NCBI GenBank assembly: GCA_014898415.1
Contig: RCTD01000005.1
Coordinates: 806,001 to 870,000, forward strand
Origin: Stromatinia cepivora
Lineage: Eukaryota > Ascomycota > Leotiomycetes > Helotiales > Sclerotiniaceae
Reading direction: 5' to 3'
DNA length: 64,000 nucleotides
Shown here: piece by piece, positions 12,018-23,843 of the stretch
How the letters are laid out: each line of letters opens with the position of its first letter
Numbering within the stretch: the stretch's first letter is position 1
Program-made: the position numbers and the translations under genes
The notes under the pieces: model-generated
Databases searched by the model: none
What the model saw: the letters and a program-made list of their open reading frames with translations, nothing else
What the model was told of the DNA's origin: nothing

Positions 12018-12260
12018 ATGTGCAAATACTCGGTGGAATTATATGGTAGTTGTCCACATAATCATGTTACTGTAAAAGCATGGTGTGAGTCTGTTGAAAC
12101 CCTCAAGAAAGCACCAGGGACGTGTGTTCCAATACACCTAGACATGGATTTGTATGGTATCCCCTTCTGTTTCCTTTTTCATAATTCTAACAGACTAAGC
12201 AGGTCGGAAGAAACAAGGCTTCGTAACAAAGACAAAAGATGCTGGGCCTGCTGTTGGTGA
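12018..12260 (+). CDS. Small Cys/His-rich protein, two exons
   Basis: Unrecognised. The model joins 12018-12151 and 12203-12260 through a 51-bp intron with donor GTATGG, branch-like TTCTAACAG and acceptor AAGCAG, giving 63 residues. The product starts MCKYSVELYGSCPHNHVTVK, carries further cysteines at CESVE and GTCVPI, and ends KRCWACCW. The spacing of Cys/His pairs at both ends suggests metal binding. Short fungal proteins with an N-terminal MC-x-Y and a C-terminal C-x-x-C exist in my general knowledge, but no function is known to me. The intron is a multiple of three and stop-free, so an unspliced 80-residue form is also possible. Expression is unproven. Confidence 0.4.
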   Translation: MCKYSVELYGSCPHNHVTVKAWCESVETLKKAPGTCVPIHLDMDLYGIPFCFLFHNSNRLSRSEETRLRNKDKRCWACCW

Positions 12261-12999
12261 TCTTGATCTTGATACAAATTCCTAGTAATAACGAGAATTG
12301 GCTCTAGATGAGAAACCATCCCGCGAACGTCAAAAGCTTCTGCTATCAAAAAGGTTCACATTAGAGGTAAGAAAAGTCATATAATCCCTGTATCAACATG
12401 TTAATTAATCATGGGAAGCAAAAACCTGCTCGGCCATCTGCAGGAGTTCGGATTAAGAACGAGGGGAGCAAGATCCGCAAGGCAACGCAAGGGGGGTATA
12501 AATGTCATTCATGCACCACTAGGCAATCAACATGGGCTTTGGATAGCCTCTGCCGATAGGCCCACAGAAAGAAGGCAGCGGCCTGGATAATATAATTCAG
12601 CTTCTGCAGCTACCTTAATGAAGGCTGGTGTATGCAGCCTAAGTGGCTGGCATCCTTGTTAACCGTGGTTGTGGTTTTACTGTAACTTATTAGCGAAAAA
12701 CATTCCTTTTCCCCATGACCTAGAAACTTTCGTCAATCTACTAACATCTCCTTTGTTGCTTCTGACTATCTTTGTAGTAATTCAGCAGCCCTTTGAAATC
12801 AATCCTCTGCTATTCTGAAGCCCTCTGCTATACTGAAGCAATCTCTGAGCTTTAAAGAGGTATGGTATTTAATGAAGAATTACCCACATCGTCTCTCTAT
12901 TCGCTGCCGGCTTCGAAGTCTTAGGACCGTCAGGTTATAACAGTTACCCTAAGGAACTTCAAAATCCTTCCTATAAGAACTTTCGAATTCTTTCTGGAT

Positions 13000-13520
13000 G
13001 AGCCTTAAATTTGTATAGAAAGGATATCATACATATATTTTTATTAGACAAATATCAAAAAACAAAACTTCTCAATATTTGAAGAAGATATAAAACTATT
13101 CAGAATTCGGCAAAAATGAAGCCATTACCATTTCGAATTACGATTGAAACTTATATAATTAATTTGATTATTAATCATTCAATCATTATTTCACTTCAAT
13201 CTTTCAATTAAATTATTCACTTTATTATTGTATTATAAAAATTATATTCATAATAATTTTATTTACTTTGAAATAATGAAGATTTTTTTCGAACTTTATT
13301 TCTTCAAACTAAAAAGGGACTAAATTCGAAAAATTTCAAGCTAGAAATAGTTCAAAGATTAGAAAATAAAAAAGATTTAATTTAAAATTAATAATTTAAA
13401 TTTAAATTTAAAGAATGAAAAATAAAAGATTCTTCAAAAGTATATTGATTTAAATAATATAAATTAAAAAATATAAATCGTTTATTAGTTCCTTTTAAAA
13501 CCCACTTATCCTTTTAATAA
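13000..13520. other. AT-rich island, unidentified
   Basis: About 500 bp of strongly AT-rich sequence between normal-composition DNA. No inverted terminal repeats, coding remnants or flanking duplication could be found by eye, so its origin (possibly a RIP-mutated repeat fragment) is open. Confidence 0.4.
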
Positions 13521-13998
13521 AGTCATTATGTTCTTCGTTTTTATAGGGAATATGTATAAGGAAGTTATTTCTAGGATAATAGATATCTGATTGGCCTCAC
13601 AAGCGAGCGGTTCGGCCCGCGGAAATGCGAACACAGGACGAGCACCGGAATAGAAGGCTTCACTTTGAGTGCATTGCAAACATGGTATAATAACTCGCTA
13701 AGATATGTTATAAAAAGGCCTACTCTAGCTAGTCTTCGTAGTGGTGTATACCGTAACATTCTCTACGAGCAGCTTGATAAGCGCGATGCAGTCATCATAG
13801 TGTGGCTACGTGGCGTCACTCCATGATGTGGGGAAGAGGTGAGATCGCAAAATTTTCATTACAATTAAATCTTCACAAGTTAGTCCTACGAATCTCTCGA
13901 CAGGTATTCTTGAGACTTATATCGCATAAAAGGTAATTCTTTAGATTCTCAGTTACATGAATATGCAGTTAACAAATAGTAGACCTAGGACGTGTAGC

Positions 13999-14392
13999 AT
14001 GGCGAGAACAGCTGAGGATAAACAGAGATTCCGCGAAATTGCTAGACAGGCAGTAAGTTTTCTTTCAAAGTCTTAATTGACTTTCCAAAAAGCTAATTGA
14101 GTAGATAAGCCATCAATCAGATCTGAGACTAGGAGATGATGAAGAAGTTGATGTCAATACCGCATTGAACTATGTAAGAGGTGGTAACAATTCGGGTGAG
14201 ATATGTGGTGCAGTAGTAGATCGAAAAAGTGGCCAAGGTTATGTATGCTTGCATCAAAGAGGAACAATATCCGATGATCCAAAGGTATCTACGGGACCAA
14301 ATGAAGAAGGATACGAATATTTTGAGATTAGTGATATGCAAGGCTTTTTTGTATTTGGGTCGGCTGCTGTACTTTACGTATATCGTAAATAA
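13999..14392 (+). CDS. Hypothetical protein, two exons
   Basis: Unrecognised. Exon 1 (13999-14052) reads MARTAEDKQRFREIARQA and ends at donor GTAAGT. A 52-bp intron contains a GCTAATTGA branch-like site and ends GAGTAG. Exon 2 (14105-14392) continues in frame for 95 codons, giving 113 residues. It contains acidic GDDEEVDVNTALNYVRGG, a Gly-rich central part and a hydrophobic end (FFVFGSAAVLYVYRK). The clean splice borders and the absence of stops support a real gene despite its size. No catalytic motif or signal peptide is visible. It lies in the accessory, transposon-rich part of the window. Confidence 0.5.
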
Positions 14393-14556
14393 AGTCGGCT
14401 TGTTTATCTACCTCCATGATCCCCAAACCGTTACGTATGGGCTCTCAGCCGCTCAGCTAGGTTGAAACGAAAGCGTAGACTGCCTTCGTCGTAAAACCTT
14501 AAAGTGATAATGCAGTTTCCCTGTAAACCGACAAAAACCAAAGGCACTATAAGTTT

Positions 14557-15763
14557 TTAGCTTCTACTAATCGAATGTAAGACACTTTGAGATATACCTT
14601 CATGGAAGACTATATTTCGGGGACGACCATCCGGCTGCGGATCTTTGGTACTATTGATTATATCTGATATCTTCAGACTTGAGTGCTTGGAGATTTCGGG
14701 GTATCGCTGCCGCTTGACCAATGGAAATGTAGTTGCTGACGAGATTATTGAAGGGGAATGTGGTTGTACTCCTGAATCACTACTGAGGTCAGAGATCTGG
14801 TGATGTGGTTCTGGGTTTCTGACTAGGGTGCCGGATAGTGTAGTAGATATGGGGCTAGCCGGAGACACCTTGTGGTAGTCAAGGGTCGGAGGTTGGCTAG
14901 GAATGATTTGAGGATCGGACATTGAATAAAGCGGACCAGGTAGTTCGACAAGAAAGTGCTGGTACTCGGGCAAATTTTCTAACATCCGCAGGTGCCGCAG
15001 GTTCGAGGATACTTGTGTAGGCGCAAGAAGCTCTGCAAGGTCATTGAAGTGGCAATATCTAACCCCCCGTAAATCGTTCAGAGTCAACCTGAAGACGACT
15101 TGTAAGAAAGCCCCGATTGGTAGATCTCGAATAAACTTTTGTATGTCCGCGTCATCTTTTTGAATACCCTCAGTGTAACGTAACTGGAAAAGGCATTGGT
15201 AATCTTTCTCAACTCTTTTCGAAGTTTGAATTCTCTTTAGAATCTGACGAAACCTCCTCATCTCCCGATGCTTTCGATTGATTTGTTCGAACCAACTTGT
15301 AATAGTACCGACTATATTATCCACATCAGGCTCGGGCAACGAAAGAAAATTCATATAAAGTACTTCAATGTTATTACCCGCATGCTCTACCAGGATTCGA
15401 GGTTGGTTCGCCATAATCAATGCAAACGCTTGGTAAGTTTGTGTAGGTGTGCTTTTGAAGTCGGCCTTTGTGAATATAGAAGCAATAAGTAGCCCACTAC
15501 TTCAAGATTTGGAGTTTCAGCAGGAATTCGTTAGCGTCACAGTACCCCGGTTTTATTAACCTTTCTAGGCAGTACGTGCGCCGGGATGGTAGGGATTGAC
15601 TATCCGGTTGGCCGCTTTCCGTAACATCAGCTTTTTCAAAGTCCAAAAGTGACAAATAGTTTGATTTATTGGCCAACTTATCAATCAATGAGGAATCGAT
15701 GTACACTACTCTGTGCCCCCACGATGTGCTTATCCTTCCCAAGCTTGTGCATACTGCATGCAT
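14557..15763 (-). CDS. Hypothetical protein, likely two exons
   Basis: Unrecognised. A 298-codon open stretch (15451-14557) can be joined to an upstream frame (15763-15501) by a 49-bp intron (donor GTAGTG, acceptor CAAAAG), giving about 385 residues; phases agree. The junction region reads TPTQTYQAFALIMANQPRIL. The middle is mixed helical with basic clusters (EQINRKHREMRRFRQILKRI) and an acidic/hydrophobic part. The last 110 residues are Ser/Pro-rich and look disordered. The start at 15763 is the first ATG of the upstream frame; further 5' exons are possible. No domain can be named. The long uninterrupted frame in a non-AT-rich stretch argues for a genuine gene. Confidence 0.45.
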
Positions 15764-16119
15764 AGTGATATGGCTTCGTACCTATTCCAACATTAAACGT
15801 TGGAAAAATTGCCGGAATACCGTGTATGGTGTACGACGCAGTGTAGCTATTGGATATCTTAGCATTTTAAAGCTCAGCAAGTTACGCATATGTATGCTTG
15901 GCCTAATTTTCAGTTACTGGGGTTATAGGTCAGGGATACGCATCCGTAGGTATGAACAAAGGGACAGCCTAGGGCCCATGTGAAGGAAGAGCATAGACTA
16001 GTTTCCCTCTTTTCAGAGAGTAGCGAGCCTACGACCCGAGCAGGGATCGTAGACGAGCAATTTAGTAGATCAGTTTGAGTCGAACCAGTCATGCCATGCA
16101 GTTTACGTGACCACAGGCA

Positions 16120-16592
16120 TAGGCTGCGCAATGGTTATCTGCGAGGCGGATAATGGATAATCTATGGATAATCCATTGACGAAACGGATAATTGAAGAAT
16201 CTGAATAAGTATCTATAAATAATTGGCAGATTATCTATAAGTATTTATAGATATCTATTATCTATAGATTAATGAATAATTTGTAAATAATTTGTGGATT
16301 AGTGGATTTATTCCTATATTATTATACTAATTTTATACTAATCTTTATAAATTATATAAATAATCCATCAATCTATAGATTATTTACAAATAATTGCAAA
16401 TAATCTATAGATATTTATTTATCCATAGATTGATGGATTATCCGTAAATAATCTGCAGATAATCCACACAAAACGGATTATTTTAAAATCTCAATGGATA
16501 ACCCCCAAAATGGATAGTACCCTAAATGGATTATCCATGGAGCAGATTATCCACGGATATCCGTGGATGGCGGATAATTTATGCGCAGCCTA
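16120..16592. mobile_element. hAT-type MITE, copy 1
   Basis: A 473-bp element starts TAGGCTGCGCAATGG and ends GCGCAGCCTA. It is flanked on both sides by the identical 8-bp target duplication CACAGGCA (16112-16119 and 16593-16600). Terminal TAGG...CCTA ends with an 8-bp duplication are the signature of hAT elements. The interior consists of repeated GGATAATC/GATTATCC-like words in both orientations, so the transcript would be highly foldable. There is no coding capacity. A second copy lies at 35325-35871. Confidence 0.9.
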
Positions 16593-16754
16593 CACAGGCA
16601 ATAAGAAGAGGGGTTGCAAAGGGGCCAGTGATGGGAGTAGTGTGAATTAGTATTATGGTGGCTGATATTGAAGCTCTTGATATTACACCAGTACGTTTAA
16701 ATTGTGGTTATATGCATTGCAGTACGTATATACCTTAATGTATATCACTTTCTA

Positions 16755-16911
16755 TATACGGAAATACTGGAATCCAATGAATTCCTTCCGAAATAGGCAA
16801 TATTGAAGTTATATCCGTTGCAATTTGATAGATTTCAATAGGATGTGATTAACATTGCTTCAATATTGTCTATTTTGGAAGGAATTCATTGAATTCCAGT
16901 ATTTCCGTATA
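16755..16911. repeat. 54-bp inverted repeat with 49-bp loop
   Basis: Left arm 16755-16808 (beginning TATACGGAAATACTGGAAT) pairs with right arm 16858-16911, with 3 mismatches in 54. All three mismatches are G:C versus A:T, as RIP or deamination would produce. The arms could be ends of a short palindromic MITE, but no target duplication was identified. A run of 14 G lies downstream at 17022-17035. Confidence 0.8.
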
Positions 16912-18783
16912 CTGATAATGGTATGTGATATTCTATATAATACTTATTAATGCCAGTGATATGGAATTCAATATTACGCATTCTAATACGTATCCGAAAG
17001 TGGGATACGCCTCACCATAGTGGGGGGGGGGGGGGTATACGCCGTATACTACTCCCATCACTGAAAGAGGCATTGGGTACAAAAGCACCGTCAAATCTCG
17101 GTTGCTGCAGTGTGACATGAAGCACCTCGACTACTATATTCATCGTCTATACTGATTTCAGTGTGCCTAGAGAAATTATATACTTGCTTGTTCTTGGAAA
17201 TAAAGGGGTTGGCAAAAATCTAATGGTTAGCCCTGGTGGCCGAATGATCGGAGATCTTCCCGTAGTAAATTTCTACATGCTCGGGTTCCTCTCGAGCTCT
17301 AGTCTAGAGCTGGGATTTTTGTAATTGTTTAAAGCATAATAAGCTGGCTTCCTTTATCTATTAAAATATAGATTTTTTATATCTTTTTGTGGGAAAGGGA
17401 CGCGTTAATTGAAGCACGTGATTAGACAAATCGAGAAGGAATAATTTTTATTAAAGTGAATATTAGAAGATCTAAATGCGTTTATGATGATTAATATTCC
17501 TTAAAAGTAAAGCATATAATAATGAAGTTATGCCCTTATTATGCTTTATTGTAATCTAGCTCTGCTTTACATAAAGCGCCCCATCCCTAGCTCTAGATAT
17601 ACTAAGTCTAACTGTGTGACATTCGATCTGGTGTCATCCCTTAGAAAAACAACCATTCCACTCCTATGCCGTATAATGTTCTACCGGAGCGCTCAAGAGT
17701 TACTCAAATCCAGATGAACTAAGCGACTCGCCACAAAATGCAGTTTTTGTTTTCCACTGTGGCTCAAAGATAGTTGTGAAGTTTTCCATAAAATGATACA
17801 GGAGCATTAAAATGTCTTTTTAAGGGGATTGGTTGCTTGTTCTTGTTATTTATTTTAGAATAAAATATTCTCATTATCGAGTTGGACAAGAAGCTGTTTG
17901 GGTGTAAGATGAGGCATATTTGTAAATGATACAAGTAATCTTACGATATACAAAATGAAAGAGGAGGCTGTCCGAAAATAAAATTGGGATCAAGCGATAT
18001 ATTAGACGATGAGGATACGAATAGCCTGATAGAAAACCAGAAGTTATCAGAGCCCAAATATGAAATGCGATATTTTTATCTTTCTAGCTCTAGATGCTCC
18101 TTTCCGTGGTGGTAGGCATGGCATTTTCACCAAAATGCAATATGTAGTTAGGGTTACAGTTACTAGGAACGAAGTACTGCTCTTCGATTCTGGTTACTAA
18201 ATCCTCAATATAAATAAAGATAAATTTACTAAAACCGATATGTAAAGGATGAATAAGAAACAGGTAAAGCGCGCGAAATATGAAATTTATGAAAAATGAT
18301 CAACGTAACAAATAGAAAAGAGTGAAATGTACACGAACAATTTTCTATTTCTTTTCAAGCAGTAACTTCTCATTTTTCTGTCCTTCAGCAAAACTAAAAG
18401 GAACTAACGATACGTAGCACTAAACCACACTCACAAATTATATAGAGATATGATGGTTGAAGAGGCTCATGAAGGAAGGGAGGGAGATGATGGAGTAGAA
18501 CAAAGAAAGTGGATATATGTGTGGATGTACTGAAGCTAGACGAAAAGACCCATCTGGGTAAACACTTGCTCTTTACCGTGAGGACGTTGGTATGTTTTAT
18601 GCTGGTGTAGGAGTGAAGCAAATGTAAACGGCACACTAAGGTAAAAATAGAAATACTATTTAGAAAAGCCCTGTGCTAAGGCGTTAAAAAATATCGCTCA
18701 CATGCCCCTCATATCTACAAATTCCAAGACAATGACGTGCACTCCTTCTCAATCCCCACCGACCTCTTCCAACAATAAACTCG
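16912..18783. other. Intergenic region, no supported gene
   Basis: AT-leaning DNA up to the 3' end of the S1P lyase gene. Only short frames without motifs; includes a G14 homopolymer at 17022-17035. Nothing else seen. Confidence 0.5.
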
Positions 18784-20656
18784 CTAAGCTTTATACAAGG
18801 TATCCAAAAATCCACTCGCTAATTCAACCACCACACTCTTATTTGGTAAACTGCCCGCAACTCCATACAAGGCCGCTGAATCTCCCAAACTCTTTCCCTT
18901 TGCTCCTTTACCTTCCACAATTCTAACTCTCTCCTTCTCCTTCTCTCCTTCGACGACGGCTATCAAATCTTCAATTAACTTCTCCCTTACCTTGACGATT
19001 GGTAAAGTCACGGCTACGTGTATAGCCGGTGGATTTTGTAACGAATTCAAGTGCCATCCCTTTGCTGACATGGCATCCGCGATATCGTAAATATCGAGTG
19101 TTTTGGATGTGAAAGCTACAACGGAAACAAGCGGTTTACCGAGGACATGAAGATCGGCGTTGAGAGAGGGGTTTTCGTTTATGGCATCAATAATTTTTTT
19201 GGTAGCTCCTACAATCTCGTTACAGGCATTGATATAGCCGGTTTCTCCAACACTCATGAGGGAAGCCCAGCATCCAGCAATGAGGGCACCAGGACGAGAC
19301 CCGGCGATAGATGGAGAGGCATATACACCGCCTGACCAGTCAGGAGAGATGAAGTATTGGTAGGTTCTCAAGGCTGCGGTGCGGTAGAGAACAGTCGAGT
19401 TACCTTTGGGCGCGAACCCATATTTGTGAGTGTCGCAACTTATACTTGTAACACCCTTAAGACGGAAGTCGAAGAGTTCGGTTTCGAATCCAGCCTTCTC
19501 GAGGAAGGGAACAAGGAATGATCCAAGGCAGCAATCGACGTGTAATGGAATCTTGCGCTTGACAGCGAGCTTGGAAAGGCCGGTTATGTCATCGATAAGT
19601 CCATGAGGGAAGTTTGGAGCGGAGCCAACTAGTAGGATGGTGTTGCTGTTGATGAGACGAGATACGCTTGGAAGATGGACTTGGTAAAATGGGGCGGGAC
19701 AAGCGACGAGGTGAACTTTGATACCGAAATATTGACCTGCTTTTCGGAACGCTGTGTGTGCTGTTTCTGGGAGAATCCTAAACATTGATTAGTATAGAAA
19801 TGTAAATGGCATATCCGGGGATCTACTGACATTTCCGGTTCCTTTACACCTCTTTCAGCATAAGCCTTTTGCCTTGCACTTAAGCAAGCCATCAAAATAG
19901 ACTCTGTACCTCCACTAGTCGTGACACCTGCAGCTCCTGGAGGAGCATTAAACATCGACAAAACCATCGCCACAATCTCCGCCTCCATCTTCCTCACTCC
20001 TGGGAAAACATCCGGATGAATAGGATTCGCGACTGTAAACTTTCCAAACGCTTCCGTTTGTATCTTCATCAACGAATCCCCTCCATGGTACACAGCACCC
20101 GAGACAAATCCGTCCTCCCATCTGGTATGATCCATATTGGCCAAAGCCTCCAACTCCTTCATAACCGTTTCTTCAGACCATCCTTCCTTCGGCAGTGTCA
20201 AATATCGTACCACACCCGGCCCAGTCGGTACCAACTTCCCTTGTAGCTTCGTGATTGCTTCGGAGACTTGCTTCTGCACTTGAGATCGCACACCGGGTGC
20301 TCGTAAGAATAATCCATAGAGTGTCCTGCGAACCGAGATATAAGCGTCTGCGAAACTACCAAAAAGTCCGCGTCCTTTCAATTTCAATAACCCCTTCCTC
20401 GTCCATCTCAGCATGAACAAAAAGAATACAACATTTCGAAGTCTGAATTTTAGAAATAAGATCAGTAAAGTTCATTCCATCGATGACAAGATACAAACAC
20501 ATTGCATAGCTTATCGCATACACGGTGGGTCCAAGAACATAGAACAAGTACATACAAATCGATATTCAGAGCCAGTAATTGGCTGCTACTTGAAGAACCC
20601 TTTGTGACGGTGAAGCTATTGCGCAAGCTCACGGGCATTCTTGAACTGCCGGGCAT
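18784..20656 (-). CDS. DPL1: Sphingosine-1-phosphate lyase (Dpl1-type)
   Basis: PLP-dependent ER-membrane enzyme that cleaves phosphorylated long-chain bases to a fatty aldehyde and phosphoethanolamine, the exit step of sphingolipid breakdown. Three exons are modelled: 20656-20556, 20442-19831 and 19777-18784, with introns of 113 bp (GTATGT..CAG) and 53 bp (GTCAGT..TTTAG). This gives 568 residues, close to the yeast enzyme. An N-terminal membrane segment (LLRNVVFFLFML, from residue 34) is followed by basic residues. The cofactor domain has TSGGTESILMAC, HVDCCLGSF near residue 318 and the PLP lysine in CDTHKYGFAPKG (about residue 356). The C-terminal domain is complete. The start at 20656 was chosen because it opens exon 1; an ATG six codons later is equally usable. 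Exon joining across both introns restores conserved sequence, so the model is firm. Confidence 0.93.
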
Positions 20657-21432
20657 CTTGTGGGACGGAGGATCGGTGAGTGATGAGAATGGAGATAAAA
20701 AGTTGGGGTGGAAGAGTAAATAAAATGCAAAAGGACAAAAGTCGTCGTCTCCATCGGTGTTTCTTCTTCCCTTGATTCAATGGAGATTGGAGATGCCGAG
20801 GATGTTTACTCGTCACATGCTTGCTTCTTTATGCTCATTATCCGGGTCTGCCCATGTAAATTTATTTCGAAGGGCCTGAAAGGATCTAAAATATCATCAT
20901 ATAAAAGTGGACATGATCTTTGGAAATTTCCTCTATGGTTACTTTCTGACAGATTTCTACCAATCTTCATATTGTGATGCTACATGGATATACGAAGGTC
21001 ATCAAAATCGGACGAATGACCATGCCTCGAATTAGACTATCATGCCCCATCATCTTCTCTCCCGGTCAGAAATCTATATCGTAACTTGTCCTAGAGAGCA
21101 TATGATAGAGCACAAATCATATCGAAGAGCTTTGCAAGTACTGAGAGAACAGTACTATGGTCAGCTGGGGTATGTAGGCTTCGAATAATATACAGAAGAC
21201 AAAGTCTTACTTCGCCCACAAAAAAACTACATCTGCCAGCCTCAACGATATCCATATTCCTACAGACGTCCTCGCTGGTATGGTACAATTATGCAAACAT
21301 TTATCTTCATGCTGTTGTACGCCTGCAAACGCCTTGCCCGCTATTCGTAGATCATAAGGGCTTCCAATAGCCCTAAGTATGCTTATATGCTGGTAATGAG
21401 GATTGGAGTAATTATCGTAGTAAGGGTTTGGA

Positions 21433-22485
21433 TCATCGTTGGGCGAAGACAGTCCGCCATTGCCTTGTGTATTTTTCGGCCTCTTTTCCACAATCTCGTC
21501 CTGACTGGTCGCAACCTGGAAATCGGACGACGAAGTCTCCATCTTTATACCCCTCTGCATCATCCGTATTGTATGCGTTCATTATTTTCTGTGGCACGAG
21601 TGCCAACTTCGACAGGATCGTTGGGTGCCATTGCACAATGTGTTCCTGATTGTTATTAGATATCGAACCTTCCAAAGACATGTGAGCACTCACCAATGCA
21701 TGCGTATCCGCTTTCTGGAAATTGTAAGAGCGATACAGAGGGTCAAACCATGTATCGAGAAAGAATTTACTCCATTCCCCCTTTCTGATAATAAAACTAG
21801 CCTGCGACAGACCGTCTTTATCCTGAGTGAGTACCAAATCAACATTTCCCCCTTTTAAATTTGGAAACGTCTTGATAACACTGTCTGGAGGCACAATAGG
21901 TTGGTCTTTAATCATCAAACTTTCCAACCGTTTTGGTTCCATAATGTGGTCTTCGACCTTTAGCGCAGGATTCATGATGAGGGCATTCTGCTCCAAAACC
22001 CAAATATATTCGCTATGTGGAAATTGTGATAGTGCGTGTCGTGCAGCGGGAACTTTCGACCATGAATTTGGCGATCCTTGAATATCATACTCTCCAATAC
22101 TAGGGAAAAATGTTGCATAGCCTAAGAATGATCAGTTTGGTTCTTGCTCTAGTACCAGAATAGTGAGATGTGTCCATTCGCATCGCATTTGCTTACCATG
22201 TTTCCTGGCGTATTGAATTCGATTCTCCTTTACGCTATCCTGATATTCTTTACTATATCCCACCGTATCTAATACTGTGACAATTACAACTGGTGGAGTC
22301 CCCGACGGTATTCCATCTGCTCCCCCAAGTATACTTGAAAGTATAAAGAATACTGCCCCTATGGCACAAGCACACAAAAGTATCGTCTTCGCCCTACTTC
22401 TGCGTAGCATTGGGAAACGAGAAGACCGTGGCGCAAGATATGCCGGAGGGTTCGAGGCTTTCCTCGAGGGGTATGCCAAATGCAT
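21433..22485 (-). CDS. Golgi alpha-1,6-mannosyltransferase, Mnn10/Mnn11 type (GT34)
   Basis: Adds mannose in the Golgi during N-glycan outer-chain elongation, as part of the Mnn9-Mnn10-Mnn11 complex (family knowledge). Exons 22485-22197, 22121-21694 and 21645-21433 give 309 residues. The introns are 75 bp (GTAAGC..CTTAG) and 48 bp (GTGAGT..ATCAG). A type II anchor lies at residues 33-52 (ILLCACAIGAVFFILSSIL). Family features follow: VVIVTVLDT, NRIQYARKHGYATFF (across intron 1), WSKVPAARHAL, VLEQNALIMNP, GNVDLVLTQDKDG, NTDDAEGYKDGDFVVRFPGC. The usual metal-binding D-x-D position reads E-Q-N, which resembles the Mnn11 branch more than Mnn10; I cannot decide between paralogues. The 48-bp intron is stop-free and in frame. 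Confidence 0.88.
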
Positions 22486-23843
22486 TATGTGTCGTATGTA
22501 CTGGGCCCCTCAGGCACTTGCTACAATCGTTACAGCTTTTGGCAATAATTGTAGCCCCAACGTCGTACGGGACTTTCTATAATAATTGATCGCGATGCAC
22601 AGGATGGTGAGATTGTTGCGCTGTGTCCTTTCGTATTTGGCCTTTGTGGTGGACACTTGGCGCGTTGAGTGGAGAATCGAGATACCGAGCTGATGGTAGC
22701 AGGATCTTTTGAAATCGAGATTAAAGGTTATTACAAAAAATAATAAAGCATATCGATCATGAAGAGAATTCTTCAAAAGCGACTTAATGCGACAACAAGA
22801 AGATAAAACAAAGTGTTGTTGCCGTTGTGATAAAACGAGATTATGTTATTTTAGGGAAATTTGTTCTTGGCTCGAAGTTGGCTAGAAGTTTAGAAAAAAA
22901 TAAAATAGATTACTAGGTAGTTTTCAACCTTTCTCCTCCGTTCTCACTCTAGATGAGATTTAATTAAACTTCAAAATCTCAATCCTTGTGGCGTCTAGTT
23001 TTGATGGATATAAGAGATAAGAGTGCAGAAAATAAGATTAGATTATTTTTTTATATTTCATCCATCTCGCTTCTCTCCTTTGTTCTACTACCTACCTAAG
23101 GGATGAAAATACATTATCTCAAATACTTGTGAACGTATCCGGATATCTACAACAAGACGCTCTAGGTAAAGTTTAGGGGTAGGTCAATAGACCATCGACA
23201 TTCAGACATCTTCGACATATCTATTTGAGTTCTTCTGAGTTCTTCCGAGAAGTTCTGAAGGAGATCTCATCGATCTCATCACACTCGTCAATGAATGATC
23301 TACAGGATAAGACCCTTCAATCCAGACCGCTTCTCCCCATCTAATTTCTTCAACACCTGGCTAACTTTCATTCATCCATCCATACGAAATAGACTCTTGC
23401 AGCTTTTTATTGGTTTTATTAATAGAGCTCAATATGCTCTGTGCTGCCGTGGCTGCCAATCCTAAGCTTCTGTGCCATGCATCAAGCATGTGGAGGCCCG
23501 GAAGACAAGCGAGTAGGTGGGTTAGTAATCTGTGTTCTTCCGGTCGGACAATTCAAATCCCATCCCACAGAAAATACCTACTGTCTGTATTGTACCTACT
23601 ATGATGTAACAACAAAAGATCGAACCACACATCTCAAAATTTCAACGTCATTATGTATGTAAGTGTATGGGAGATACCTCCGGGGCGCTACAAATCTGGA
23701 AATCTCTTGGAAAGCTTGGTAGGTATCAATTTTCATACTCATTATAACCATTGATTATTGTCGTTCTTTCTTCATACTCCACATGTTTCTAGGAGTTGTA
23801 TCTCCAAATAGAAGTCTATACCCTCATCAGAAAGCCATTCACA
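22486..23843. other. Divergent promoter region
   Basis: Intergenic DNA between the mannosyltransferase and mannose-6-phosphate isomerase genes, which are transcribed apart. A GTAGGTATC...TTTCTAG stretch at about 23719-23793 could be an intron in the 5' untranslated region of the isomerase gene. No gene seen. Confidence 0.4.

Noticed and set aside
17230..17310. tRNA-like stretch containing GTGGCCGAATGATCGGAG
   Set aside because: No TTCGAATC-type T arm and no acceptor stem could be formed.
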